64,000 nucleotides of DNA from Guptibacillus hwajinpoensis (GCA_016841765.1 JAENYN010000003.1:1-64000), one strand, 5' to 3'; positions 29,865-38,552 are shown, counted from the first letter of the stretch. Made by a program: numbers and translations. Notes: generated by a model from the letters alone, not told the origin.

Positions 29865-30980
29865 ATGAGACTTAAATCAACGAAACAGTTAAACCCTGGA
29901 GATCTGTTACATGAACCGGTGTATAACGAACGTGGTGACATCTTGATTCAAAGAGGAATTCCTTTGACGGGCCGAATGATCCAGCGGCTGGCTGGAATGG
30001 GCATTTCTTATGTATATGTGGAAGACCCGCATACGGAGGATGTTGTGCTTGTCCATCCTATTTCGAAACAGACAAGAAGAAAAGCCGTCCAGCAAATTCG
30101 GTCAACATTTAATGATTTAGAAGAGAAGACGTTAAAAAAATCATTTCATCTTGATGAAGCCGTATCTGATTTCACAAACATCGTGAGGGATATTTTAAAT
30201 GACCTCCATAAGAACCGGGATGCTATCAACTTGCTTTCTGAAGTCATCGGTTATGACAGTTACATATTCAATCACTCAGTCAACGTGACGATTTATTCAC
30301 TTGCACTCGGAATGGAAATGAAACTTCCGCAGCGGCGGCTTGAGGAGATCGGGCTGGGGGCGATGCTTCATGATATCGGCAAACTGTATGTGCCGATCGA
30401 TGTACTTAAGAAACCGGGCAAACTGGATGAACACGAATTTCAGGCGATAAAAGAGCACACGACAAATGGCTTCCAGCTGCTGCGGAATATCCCGAATATC
30501 CCGCTTGTCGCCGCCCACTGTGCATACCAGCATCACGAACGGCTTGACGGATCAGGTTATCCGCGCGGCATCTCTTCCAAAGACATCCATGAATACGGGA
30601 AACTGCTGGCGGTGGCTGATGTTTTTGATGCCGTGACCTCGGACAGGGTTTACCGGCAGGCGATGCTGCCCCATGAGGGGATGGAGCTTTTATACTCTGG
30701 TGCCGGGATATTGTTTGACGCCAGGATTGTGGAAGCCTTCCGCAGGGCGGTGGTGCTTTACCCGAACGGCATCACGATCAAACTGTCGGACGGCACTACA
30801 GGGGTGGTCATCCGGCAAAACAAAGGGATTACCGAGCGGCCGGTCGTCCGCATTTTAGAAAAAGGCGGCAATAAAATCCAGCACCCGTATGAAGTTGACC
30901 TCAGCAGGGAGCTTTCGTTAATGGTCATTGAATGCCATACCCTGACCAAAATAGACGGATCAATAGCTGTAGGGGAATAA
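29865..30980 (+). CDS. HD-GYP domain protein, likely cyclic di-GMP phosphodiesterase
   Basis: A 371-residue protein. An N-terminal region of about 120 residues without a known domain precedes a complete HD-GYP domain: FNHSVNVTIYSL, MLHDIGKLYVP, EHTTNGFQLL, HHERLDGSGYPRG and ADVFDAVTSDRVYR. All metal ligands and the GYP loop are present, so hydrolysis of cyclic di-GMP to GMP or pGpG is likely. There is no membrane or sensor domain. GAAGGAG precedes the ATG. B. subtilis has no HD-GYP gene at this place, so it is an insertion in the yun neighbourhood. Confidence 0.88.
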   Translation: MRLKSTKQLNPGDLLHEPVYNERGDILIQRGIPLTGRMIQRLAGMGISYVYVEDPHTEDVVLVHPISKQTRRKAVQQIRSTFNDLEEKTLKKSFHLDEAVSDFTNIVRDILNDLHKNRDAINLLSEVIGYDSYIFNHSVNVTIYSLALGMEMKLPQRRLEEIGLGAMLHDIGKLYVPIDVLKKPGKLDEHEFQAIKEHTTNGFQLLRNIPNIPLVAAHCAYQHHERLDGSGYPRGISSKDIHEYGKLLAVADVFDAVTSDRVYRQAMLPHEGMELLYSGAGILFDARIVEAFRRAVVLYPNGITIKLSDGTTGVVIRQNKGITERPVVRILEKGGNKIQHPYEVDLSRELSLMVIECHTLTKIDGSIAVGE

Positions 30981-31079
30981 GTCCCCGGGATAACCTTTAA
31001 TAAGTTGTACTTCTCTTCCTGGCCTGGTCATACCCTTTAGTAGAGGGGAAAACCCGTTACGCGCAGGAGGAGATTTTTT

Positions 31080-31832
31080 ATGTCCCGTTTTCGCCGTAAA
31101 GGCCCGCTGCCGTTCCGGCATGTGATCATCATCACCTTTATCTTGTTCATGATCTTTACGGTCCAGGGCCTCTGGATTATTAACAGAGGCATTGAACCTT
31201 CATTAATGAGTATTGCGGAAACCGAATCGATGCGATTGGCACGCCAGGCAATCAACTATTCGATCAGTAAAAAGATTACTGAGGATGTAGAAGCGGAAGA
31301 TTTGATCGAGGTCGTCGAGGATGACCAGGGGAGAATTTCGACTGTCGGATATAATCGGAAAGTGGTGACCGATCTGCTGGCTAAAACAACCCTGAGGGTC
31401 CAAAGCTATCTGGATAAAATCGGGGAAGGGGAAGAACCGGAAATCGGTGTCCCTCCGGAAATTGAAATCCAGACGGAACCCGGCAAAAATGAGACAACAG
31501 GCATCATCTATGAAATCCCGCTCGGCCAGGCGACAAATAATGCCCTCCTTGCCAATCTTGGCCCCAAAGTACCGGTCAGATTCACGGCAATCGGGGATGT
31601 TCAGTCCAATATCAGTACCGATGTCACACCGTACGGAATCAACAATATGCTTTTGCACATTTCCATACATTATGAGGTGAATGTGAAAGTCGTTATCCCG
31701 TTTTCAACAAAAACAGCAAAAGTGGCCACCGATATCCCGGTCGATATCCGCGTGATTCAGGGGGAAGTCCCTTATTTCTATAACAGCAGTGATGGAGGCG
31801 CTTCCCCTTCGTTTGAAATGCCGGTAGATTAG
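31080..31832 (+). CDS. yunB: Sporulation protein YunB
   Basis: A 250-residue protein with one N-terminal membrane helix (HVIIITFILFMIFTVQGLWI, about residues 13-32) and an outer domain. It matches YunB, which in B. subtilis is made in the mother cell under SigE and is needed for efficient spore formation. AGGAGG precedes the ATG. The next genes to the right are an accessory block, so lytH, its usual neighbour, lies 7 kb away. Confidence 0.9.
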   Translation: MSRFRRKGPLPFRHVIIITFILFMIFTVQGLWIINRGIEPSLMSIAETESMRLARQAINYSISKKITEDVEAEDLIEVVEDDQGRISTVGYNRKVVTDLLAKTTLRVQSYLDKIGEGEEPEIGVPPEIEIQTEPGKNETTGIIYEIPLGQATNNALLANLGPKVPVRFTAIGDVQSNISTDVTPYGINNMLLHISIHYEVNVKVVIPFSTKTAKVATDIPVDIRVIQGEVPYFYNSSDGGASPSFEMPVD

Positions 31833-31888
31833 AGATGAAAGGAGCTTGCTATGTTGGCGCATCCTCTTTTTTCCACGTTATTTTTTGT

Positions 31889-31917
31889 TGTTTTGGCCCC
31901 GGGGATTTGCTATACTG
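31889..31917 (+). promoter_or_regulatory. Sigma-A promoter of the lysine riboswitch leader
   Basis: TTGTTT, a 17-base spacer and TATACT, about 25 bases upstream of the aptamer. Confidence 0.65.
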
Positions 31918-31939
31918 TTTCTAACTGCATAAGGCCTTA

Positions 31940-32192
31940 TCAGATCGATGAGGTAGAGGTGCACAAAACATCAGTATGCTGTGCGAGGATGACAACGTAG
32001 ACCGCAGCAGAAAGGGTTTTGGGCCGAAGTGAAAATAGGTGTCCGAACTGTTTTTACTGGCAGTACTTTGAAAAAAGGTACTGTTGTCACTGCAATGCAA
32101 AGCTGCAGTGGAGCGCTACTGATCGTGATGGAGGATAACACGGCATTACAAGGAGTAATGATGGTTATTTTCGATCCATCTTACTCTTTTTT
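31940..32192 (+). ncRNA. Lysine (L-box) riboswitch with terminator
   Basis: The leader contains the L-box hallmarks GATGAGGTAGAGGTGC (about 31945), CAGTATGCTGTGCGAGGATG, AAGGGTTTTGGGCCGAAGTG, ACTGGCAGT and CAGTGGAGCGCTACTGATCG (about 32107). A terminator follows at 32152-32192: GAGTAATGATGG and CCATCTTACTC then seven T. Lysine binding should favour termination, so the NhaC-type gene downstream is made when lysine is scarce, which fits an importer. Confidence 0.9.
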
Positions 32193-32267
32193 TATTGCTT
32201 CCCATCCCTTTCTCCATCCTTTCGTACGCAAACCTCAGGAGCAGTCAATAAACTAGGAGGTTTACTC

Positions 32268-33851
32268 ATGGAAGGTACTATTATTTCCCTCATTCCGCCG
32301 CTGCTGGCATTAGCAATGGTCGTGATCACCAGGCGGGTATTACTGTCACTTGGTACAGGCATTGTCGCCGGTGCATTAATTATTTCCGGCTTTTCCCCGG
32401 CAGGTACAATCAAGAAAATTTATGACAGCTTTGCCGGAACCTTCGTGTCTGACGGCGCGCTGAATACATGGAATGTATACATTCTGTTGTTCTTGCTGCT
32501 GCTCGGCATGATGACAGCGTTCATTTCAATGGCAGGAGGCAGCCGCGCATTTGGCGAGTGGGCCCTTAAACGCGTGAAAACGAGAGCCGGCGCCCAAATC
32601 GTTACGGCGGTTCTTGGTGTATTGATTTTCATAGATGATTATTTTAACAGCCTTGCCGTCGGCCAGGTGAGCCGCCCGCTGACCGATCGCCATAAGGTTT
32701 CACGGGCAAAACTGGCTTATATTATCGATTCGACTTCGGCGCCGATTTGCGTCATATCCCCTGTATCCAGCTGGGGTGCATATATTATTGCGCTTATCGG
32801 CACAGTACTTGCCACCCACAACGTGACCGGCTATAGTGCATTTTCAGCTTTCATTGCCATGATTCCAATGAACATCTATGTATTTGTTTCGATACTGATG
32901 GTGTTTGCGGTTGCGGTTTTTAACCTTGATTTCGGTTCAATGAAAGTTCATGAAAACAGGGCTATGAACGAGGGCCACATGACGAACCCGGACCGCGGCA
33001 AAGTGCCTGGTGAACTGAAGGATGATTTGCCTGTCAGTGACAAAGGAACTGTAGGCTCACTTGTATGGCCGATTGTCGTCCTCGTCATTGCGACAGTAGG
33101 CTCGATGATTCTGACTGGCCGGAGCGCCGTAATTGAAGCAGGCGCACAGGTAACCGTCCTTACCATTTTCGAAAACACCGATGTCGCCGCCTCTTTGCTG
33201 TACGGCGGGCTGATCGGATTTGCCGCAACCATCGCTTTTTACCTGAAAACGGCAGGCTTCAGCGGGCCGGCGTTTAAAACAGGGATTGTGGAAGGCATTC
33301 GTTCCATGCTGCCTGCTGTCTATATTCTTGTATTTGCCTGGTCGATTGTAACGATCATTGATGAACTTGGAACAGGGTCATACCTTGCCGGGTTGGTTGA
33401 GCAATCGAATATGAATGTCGACTTCTTGCCGGTCGCCCTTTTTGCTGTGGCAGGCATTATGGCATTCGCTACCGGGACTTCCTGGGGAACATTTGGCATC
33501 ATGCTGCCGATCGCAGGTGAAATTGCAGCTGCATCTGATATCACGCTGCTGCTCCCATCATTGGCGGCTGTTCTGGCCGGATCCGTTTTCGGAGACCATT
33601 GTTCACCGATTTCCGATACAACCATTTTGTCATCGACAGGTGCCGGCAGTCATCATATTGACCATGTGCTGACACAACTGCCGTATGCAATCAGCAGTGC
33701 CGTCATTTCAGCAATCGGATATGTTGTTCTCGGTCTCACAGGAAACACATGGATTGCGCTTGCGGTTGCCATTATTATTCTCGCGGGAGCGATTGCAGCA
33801 ATAAAATTCAGTGCTGGAAAATCCTATGGAGAAGCCAATGAAAGCGCATAA
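32268..33851 (+). CDS. NhaC-family transporter, probable lysine importer (LysW type)
   Basis: A 527-residue membrane protein with about 11-12 hydrophobic segments and NhaC-family motifs (FIDDYFNSLAVGQVSRPLTD, STSAPICVISPVSSWGAYI, ATGTSWGTFGIMLPIAGEI, FGDHCSPISDTTILSSTGAG). NhaC proteins are mostly Na/H antiporters, but those behind a lysine riboswitch are predicted lysine transporters. The riboswitch in the leader therefore points to lysine as substrate. AGGAGG precedes the ATG. No terminator was seen before the next gene. Confidence 0.88.
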   Translation: MEGTIISLIPPLLALAMVVITRRVLLSLGTGIVAGALIISGFSPAGTIKKIYDSFAGTFVSDGALNTWNVYILLFLLLLGMMTAFISMAGGSRAFGEWALKRVKTRAGAQIVTAVLGVLIFIDDYFNSLAVGQVSRPLTDRHKVSRAKLAYIIDSTSAPICVISPVSSWGAYIIALIGTVLATHNVTGYSAFSAFIAMIPMNIYVFVSILMVFAVAVFNLDFGSMKVHENRAMNEGHMTNPDRGKVPGELKDDLPVSDKGTVGSLVWPIVVLVIATVGSMILTGRSAVIEAGAQVTVLTIFENTDVAASLLYGGLIGFAATIAFYLKTAGFSGPAFKTGIVEGIRSMLPAVYILVFAWSIVTIIDELGTGSYLAGLVEQSNMNVDFLPVALFAVAGIMAFATGTSWGTFGIMLPIAGEIAAASDITLLLPSLAAVLAGSVFGDHCSPISDTTILSSTGAGSHHIDHVLTQLPYAISSAVISAIGYVVLGLTGNTWIALAVAIIILAGAIAAIKFSAGKSYGEANESA

Positions 33852-33908
33852 TCCATATTCTGCATAAACGCTATGCAAAATACGATGCACCGTATATCCT
33901 GTGCGGTG

Positions 33909-33941
33909 GTATAGTGTAAATAGAGTCATTAATCACTATAC
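33909..33941. promoter_or_regulatory. Palindromic operator-like site before the TauE/SafE gene
   Basis: GTATAGTG and CACTATAC are exact inverted repeats, 17 bases apart, directly upstream of the ribosome site of the gene at 33962. The regulator is unknown. Confidence 0.55.
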
Positions 33942-33961
33942 ACACAGGAGGAATACTGTAT

Positions 33962-34744
33962 ATGGAATTATCTGTTAGTTTCATCATTTTGCTTTTTGCC
34001 ATCGGCTTTTTCGGATCATTTATATCCGGAATGGTCGGTATCGGCGGTTCGATCATTAAATACCCAATGCTGCTTTTCATCCCGCCGATGCTCGGCTTTG
34101 CGGCTTTTAACGCCCATGAAGTATCAGGAATCAGTGCCGTGCAGGTGTTTTTTGCGACGATCGGCGGTGTCTGGGCATTCCGTAAAGGCGGTTATTTGAA
34201 AAAAGACTTGATTCTGATTATGGGGCTCACCATTTTGGCCGGAAGCTTCATTGGCGGGTACGGTTCAAAAATGATGACCGGCGATCAGATCAATATGGTA
34301 TATGCTTCACTTGCAACCATCGCGACGGTCATGATGTTCTTGCCGAAAAAAGATGTCAATGATCTTCCGTTGGATCAAATTACTTATAATAAGACGCTTG
34401 CCGGTATACTGGCATTCATTATCGGCATTGCAGCGGGGATTGTCGGTGCTGCCGGCGCATTTATGGTTGTTCCGGTCATGCTGGTTGTCCTTAAAATTCC
34501 GACCCGTGTAACCATTGCGACATCACTTGGCATCACCTTCCTTTCTTCGATCGGTTCGACAGTTGGTAAGGTTGTCACAGGCCAGGTGCTATTATGGCCA
34601 GCGATCATCATGGTTATCGCCTCACTGCTGGCTGCACCGCTTGGAGCCAATGCTTCCAAGAAAATCAACCCAAAGATCTTGGAAGGCATTCTTGCCGCAT
34701 TGATTTTGGGAACAGCCATAAAAATTTGGACATCGATCCTTTAA
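33962..34744 (+). CDS. TauE/SafE-family sulfite/anion exporter
   Basis: A 260-residue membrane protein with about eight hydrophobic segments and both family repeats (FISGMVGIGGSIIKYPMLLF near the start, GIVGAAGAFMVVPVMLVVLK in the middle). It is the second TauE/SafE protein of the window and is only distantly similar to the one at 27129. Substrate unknown; sulfite, sulfonate or related anions are typical. AGGAGG precedes the ATG and a palindromic site lies in the leader. A terminator follows, so it is a single-gene unit. Confidence 0.9.
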   Translation: MELSVSFIILLFAIGFFGSFISGMVGIGGSIIKYPMLLFIPPMLGFAAFNAHEVSGISAVQVFFATIGGVWAFRKGGYLKKDLILIMGLTILAGSFIGGYGSKMMTGDQINMVYASLATIATVMMFLPKKDVNDLPLDQITYNKTLAGILAFIIGIAAGIVGAAGAFMVVPVMLVVLKIPTRVTIATSLGITFLSSIGSTVGKVVTGQVLLWPAIIMVIASLLAAPLGANASKKINPKILEGILAALILGTAIKIWTSIL

Positions 34745-34756
34745 TAGGCGCTATAT

Positions 34757-34790
34757 AAAAGCTCAGAGTTCATTTGTACTCTGAGCTTTT
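34757..34790 (+). terminator. Terminator after the TauE/SafE gene
   Basis: AAAAGCTCAGAGT and ACTCTGAGCTTTT over the loop TCATTTGT; works on both strands. Confidence 0.9.
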
Positions 34791-35016
34791 ATTATTAAAT
34801 GGGTATATACTGTTATAGCGTCCTAACTGCTCCAAAGTACAACTTATAAGACTGGCTTTTAATGTTCCTGCTGCATCGTCTTCTATCCTCACTACCAGAC
34901 CGCTATCGGCCACCCTCAAGATAAATTTCCTTTACATTAATTCATGCACTCTGCAATAATATAGAACAGAAATAGTTTGCGACCAGCATGGCTGGAAACA
35001 AAAAGAGGTGGTTATG

Positions 35017-35922
35017 ATGGACCTGGTCCAGCTGGAGATTTTTTTATCGGTGGCGGAAACGAAGAGTTTTTCAGAAACCGGGAGAATTGCCCACAGGGCG
35101 CAATCCTCTGTTACACGTACAATCAAGCAGCTTGAAATGGAACTGGGCACAAGTCTGTTCCACCGTTCCACTCATGCGGTCGAACTGACCCGGGCTGGAA
35201 GGGCGCTTGTACCTTATGCTAAAGAGATGCTCGATCTCCAGGAAAAACTGAGACGCAACATCTCGATTATGGAAAAGAAAGTTTCAGGCCCATTGAAAAT
35301 CGGTGCGAGCTTGACGATAGCCGATGCAGTACTGCCTAACTTATTTGAAGAATTCATCAGCCTCTATCCGCAGGTGAAATTCAAAGTGACGATTGACACT
35401 TCGCATAATGTCATGCAGGCCCTTCAAAACCGAGGTATTCATTTTGCCTTGACTGAAGCCGAATTTCCTTCCAGTGACAGTGTTTCTGTTAATCCATTCA
35501 TGGAAGACGAGCTTGTTGTAATTGTAAGGCCGGACCATCCTGCCGCCAAAGAGGAGAGCATCTCGCTCGCCGAACTCGCCGATTTGCCGCTTGTCATGCG
35601 GGAAAAGGGCTCCGGCATGCGAGCGTTCACAGAAAGGATGTTCAACAAAGAGGGCATTTCTTTTGATGATCTTGATATCGTCATGGAACTGAATAGCACG
35701 GAAACAATAAAAAAGATGGTAATAAACGGCATCGGTGCCGCCATCATTTCAAAGTCCTGCCTGACCCGCGAACTTGAACTGAAATTGCTCAAACCCCTTT
35801 CCATAAAGCCCATCCCTTTAAAACGAAATTTTTATTATGCATACAGGGAAGAAGGCCCCCTATACCCGTCAATAGAAGCACTCCAGGATCTTCTTCTTGA
35901 GATGTTTGGCGGCCAAAAGTGA
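35017..35922 (+). CDS. LysR-family transcriptional regulator
   Basis: A 301-residue LysR regulator: the N-terminal winged helix-turn-helix (LEIFLSVAETKSFSETGRIA and SSVTRTIKQLEMELGTSLFH) and the C-terminal periplasmic-binding-like effector domain from about residue 90. ATG 35017 is preferred after AGAGGTGG, with ATG 35014 possible. The nearest targets would be the TauE/SafE gene upstream or the NSS transporter downstream, but neither is divergently arranged with it. The effector is unknown. Confidence 0.9.
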   Translation: MDLVQLEIFLSVAETKSFSETGRIAHRAQSSVTRTIKQLEMELGTSLFHRSTHAVELTRAGRALVPYAKEMLDLQEKLRRNISIMEKKVSGPLKIGASLTIADAVLPNLFEEFISLYPQVKFKVTIDTSHNVMQALQNRGIHFALTEAEFPSSDSVSVNPFMEDELVVIVRPDHPAAKEESISLAELADLPLVMREKGSGMRAFTERMFNKEGISFDDLDIVMELNSTETIKKMVINGIGAAIISKSCLTRELELKLLKPLSIKPIPLKRNFYYAYREEGPLYPSIEALQDLLLEMFGGQK

Positions 35923-35942
35923 ACAAGGATGCAGTAGAGTCG

Positions 35943-35968
35943 AACCCGGTGGAATGCCGGGTTTTTTT
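35943..35968 (+). terminator. Terminator after the LysR gene
   Basis: AACCCGGT-ggaat-GCCGGGTT followed by seven T. Confidence 0.88.
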
Positions 35969-36013
35969 GTTGTTTGAAATGGAGGGAGATTGATGGCAGG
36001 GGGATGTGGTTGC

Positions 36014-36157
36014 GTGCCTATAAAGGTTGGCTTTCTCTGATTATAGGCAGGGGGAAGAGAGGTGCGTGCCTATAAAGTGTGGCTTCCCCTGATTATAGGC
36101 ACGGGGAAAGGGAGAACGTGCCTATAAAACGTCCCATCCCTTGATTATAGGCACGGG
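36014..36157. repeat. Three tandem 52-bp hairpin units, GTGCCTATAA/TTATAGGCAC
   Basis: Units begin at 36014, 36066 and 36118, exactly 52 bases apart. Each has GTGCCTATAA, about 20 variable bases, then TTATAGGCA(C), so each could form a 10-bp stem. No gene overlaps. A separate small hairpin GTCCGAA/TTCGGGC near 36205 is followed by four T and may act as a terminator. Confidence 0.85.
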
Positions 36158-36389
36158 AAAAACATTCTGTATCAATCAAACATTTCTACCTCTAATTTTT
36201 TAGGTCCGAATAACAGGTTCGGGCACTTTTAATCTGTAAGTGACAAACAATACCTTAAAATAGTGAGTTTTAATGGTTTAAGAAGGAAAAAACATCCAAG
36301 AATCTAAACCCATGGCAGAAATCAAAAACTACTAATAAATACCGTTTTTTTCATTAATATGGTCAACATCATCAATGGCCGGATCCCGC

Positions 36390-36550
36390 TTTAACGCCAC
36401 AACTCTTTTAAATCACGCCATCCAGCGGGGAATTTCATGTCCTATCCGCCAATTTAGGCGCCAAATCATCCCGGTTTCACGCCGATCTGTGCGTTTCACG
36501 CGGCAAACTGCCGTTTTCGCGCCAAACAAACAATCCGGTCTTCCGCCAGC
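36390..36550. repeat. TGGCGTGAAA array on the minus strand, 21-bp phase
   Basis: CACGCCA or variants begin at 36393, 36414, 36457, 36478, 36497 and 36518; steps are 21, 43, 21, 19 and 21. Same motif as at 2150-2440 but inverted relative to the window. The surrounding 36158-36780 holds no recognisable gene. Confidence 0.8.
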
Positions 36551-36781
36551 CAACCAAGCCAGCCGCCACCACCGTTACATCACAAACACAAACGAAAGCC
36601 CACTCCATATCACCTCCATACTTAACAAAACACCTGATCCCATTCACGAACAAAGACCAAAAAAATACAAAATTTTGTGATGTTTGGATGCATATCCAAA
36701 TATATTCATTATGAAAGGAGGGAAATGCTGTAAGCGGCATTGCGCCAGGATATATGGAAAATATTTTTGTGAAAGAATGTT

Positions 36782-36810
36782 TTGACAATATTCGAGGCAA
36801 AGGCTATACT
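36782..36810 (+). promoter_or_regulatory. Sigma-A promoter of the NSS transporter
   Basis: TTGACA (36782-36787), a 17-base spacer, TATACT (36805-36810). Confidence 0.88.
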
Positions 36811-36847
36811 ATCAGGTAGATAAATAAAATTATCAGAAAAATTAAAA

Positions 36848-36891
36848 TGTTCTTGCATGCCGGCATAGGTGTACCGGCAAAGCAAGGAACA
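36848..36891 (+). promoter_or_regulatory. Stem-loop in the NSS transporter leader
   Basis: TGTTCTTGC...GCCGG pairs with CCGGC...GCAAGGAACA, ending directly against the AAAGGAGG ribosome site. It has no T-run; it may control mRNA stability or translation. Confidence 0.5.
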
Positions 36892-36910
36892 AAAGGAGGA
36901 GGAAGACTTC

Positions 36911-38419
36911 ATGGAAAACCGTCAACAGTGGGGGACGAGAGCTGGTTTTATTTTGGCGGCAATGGGTTCAGCCATCGGTCTGGGAAACATATGGAGATTT
37001 CCTGCGACTGCATATGAGAATGGCGGAGGCGCCTTTTTCCTGCCGTATTTGTTTGCGCTTTTGACTGCAGGTATTCCATTGCTAATCCTTGAATTCACAA
37101 TGGGGCATAAGTATCGGGGTTCAGCGCCGCTGTCTTATGCGAGGATGAACAAAAAAGCCGAATGGATCGGCTGGTGGCAGGTTGCGGTATCATTTGTTAT
37201 TTCTACTTATTATGCGGTCATTATCGCGTGGGCAATGGCTTTTACCGTATTTTCGTTTTCTCAAAAGTGGGGAACCGATACAGAAGGGTTCCTGTTCGGG
37301 GAGTATTTAAAGCTCGGTGAAGTGGGAGATGTAGGCGGAGTTGTCCCTGGTGTGTTTATTCCGCTTATCCTTGTCTGGGTAATTACGCTAGGGGTATTAT
37401 TCAAAGGCGTCAAAAAAGGGATTGAAGTTGCGAACAAAATTTTCATCCCGACACTCGTTGTCCTGTTCCTGGTCATCGTTCTTCGCGCAGTCACACTTGA
37501 TGGAGCGGCTGCGGGCCTGGAGGCATTCTTCAAACCGAACTGGAGTACAATCATGGATGGAAAGGTATGGGTAGCTGCTTACGGACAGATTTTCTTCAGT
37601 TTGTCTATCGCGTTTGCTATTATGATCACTTATTCCAGCTACCTGCCGAAAAAGTCGGACATCACAAATAATGCATTCATTACCGGTTTCGGCAACTCTG
37701 CATTTGAACTGCTGGCCGGCATCGGGGTATTCAGTGCTCTCGGTTTCATGGCGACACAGGCCAATGTGCCGGTCGAAGAAGTCGTTTCAGGCGGGATCGG
37801 CCTTGCATTCGTTGTGTTCCCGCAAATCATCAATGAGTTCCCGGCGTTGAACGGCCTGTTTGGTGTCCTGTTCTTCGGTTCACTTGTGCTTGCCGGGTTG
37901 TCTTCACTCATTTCGATTGTTGAAACCTATGTTGCAGGTGTCCAGGAGAAGTTCAAAGTGTCGCGTACGACTTCTGTAATAATCGGCGGCGGATTGTCTG
38001 CTGTTGTTTCAATTCTTTACGCAACAAAAGGCGGTCTTTACTTCCTTGATGCAGCTGACTATTTCATTAACCAGTTCGGTGTTGCGCTTTCCGGGCTTAT
38101 CGAAGTCGTTGCGGTTGCATGGTTTGCCAAGAAACTTGGTCTTTTCCAAGAGCATGCCAACAGCATTTCTGATATCGCACTTGGCGCATGGTGGAAGATT
38201 TCACTCGGTGTGATTACGCCAATCGTTCTTGGCTATATGATGTTCGATAACTTCAAGACCAATCTGACTGAAAACTACGCCGGCTATCCGACCGGGTTCC
38301 TGGCTTACTCAGGATGGGGTGTGGCTGCTTTGGCAATCTTGCTGGGCTTCCTGTTCTCCATGAAACGGTGGGATAAGCAAACACAAATGACGGTCGACTC
38401 TGAAAAGGAGGTCGTGTAA
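36911..38419 (+). CDS. Neurotransmitter:sodium symporter (NSS) family transporter
   Basis: A 502-residue sodium-coupled transporter of the LeuT fold with about 12 membrane segments. The unwound first helix is ILAAMGSAIGLGNIWRFP, the sodium- and substrate-site signature. Bacterial members import amino acids such as methionine, alanine, tyrosine or tryptophan. AAAGGAGGAGG precedes the ATG at 36911. The next gene, starting one base after the stop, encodes a MetS-type small subunit, which favours a methionine/alanine importer of the MetPS class. Confidence 0.93.
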   Translation: MENRQQWGTRAGFILAAMGSAIGLGNIWRFPATAYENGGGAFFLPYLFALLTAGIPLLILEFTMGHKYRGSAPLSYARMNKKAEWIGWWQVAVSFVISTYYAVIIAWAMAFTVFSFSQKWGTDTEGFLFGEYLKLGEVGDVGGVVPGVFIPLILVWVITLGVLFKGVKKGIEVANKIFIPTLVVLFLVIVLRAVTLDGAAAGLEAFFKPNWSTIMDGKVWVAAYGQIFFSLSIAFAIMITYSSYLPKKSDITNNAFITGFGNSAFELLAGIGVFSALGFMATQANVPVEEVVSGGIGLAFVVFPQIINEFPALNGLFGVLFFGSLVLAGLSSLISIVETYVAGVQEKFKVSRTTSVIIGGGLSAVVSILYATKGGLYFLDAADYFINQFGVALSGLIEVVAVAWFAKKLGLFQEHANSISDIALGAWWKISLGVITPIVLGYMMFDNFKTNLTENYAGYPTGFLAYSGWGVAALAILLGFLFSMKRWDKQTQMTVDSEKEVV

Positions 38420-38420
38420 G

Positions 38421-38522
38421 ATGGCAGGAAGTGCGATCACCATGATGGTTATCGGTATTGTCATTATATGGGGAGGACTTACAGCGAGTATTGCGCATGC
38501 TGTAAAAAAAGCGAAAGAATAA
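38421..38522 (+). CDS. MetS-type small subunit of the NSS transporter
   Basis: A 33-residue single-span membrane peptide: MAGSAITMMVIGIVIIWGGL followed by a basic end, HAVKKAKE. It matches the small partner subunits of methionine/alanine NSS transporters (MetS in Corynebacterium), which are needed for transport. It starts one base after the transporter stop, with AAGGAGG inside the end of that gene. A terminator follows directly. Confidence 0.88.
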   Translation: MAGSAITMMVIGIVIIWGGLTASIAHAVKKAKE

Positions 38523-38526
38523 GATG

Positions 38527-38552
38527 AAGGCGGGGGAATCCCCCGCCTTTTT
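38527..38552 (+). terminator. Terminator after the NSS operon
   Basis: AAGGCGGGGG and CCCCCGCCTT with a 2-3 base loop, then five T. Confidence 0.9.

Noticed and set aside
36014-36157. A CRISPR array reading of the 52-bp repeats
   Set aside because: The repeated parts are two 10-base arms with partly conserved spacers, there are only three units, and no cas genes are nearby.
36375-36680. Plus-strand open frame of 101 codons before the NSS transporter
   Set aside because: Lies over the third repeat array, has no ribosome site and no recognisable domain.
36709-36786. A 24-codon cysteine-rich frame (MKGGKCCKRHC start) upstream of the NSS promoter
   Set aside because: No ribosome site in front, and it overlaps the -35 box of the transporter; too short to support.
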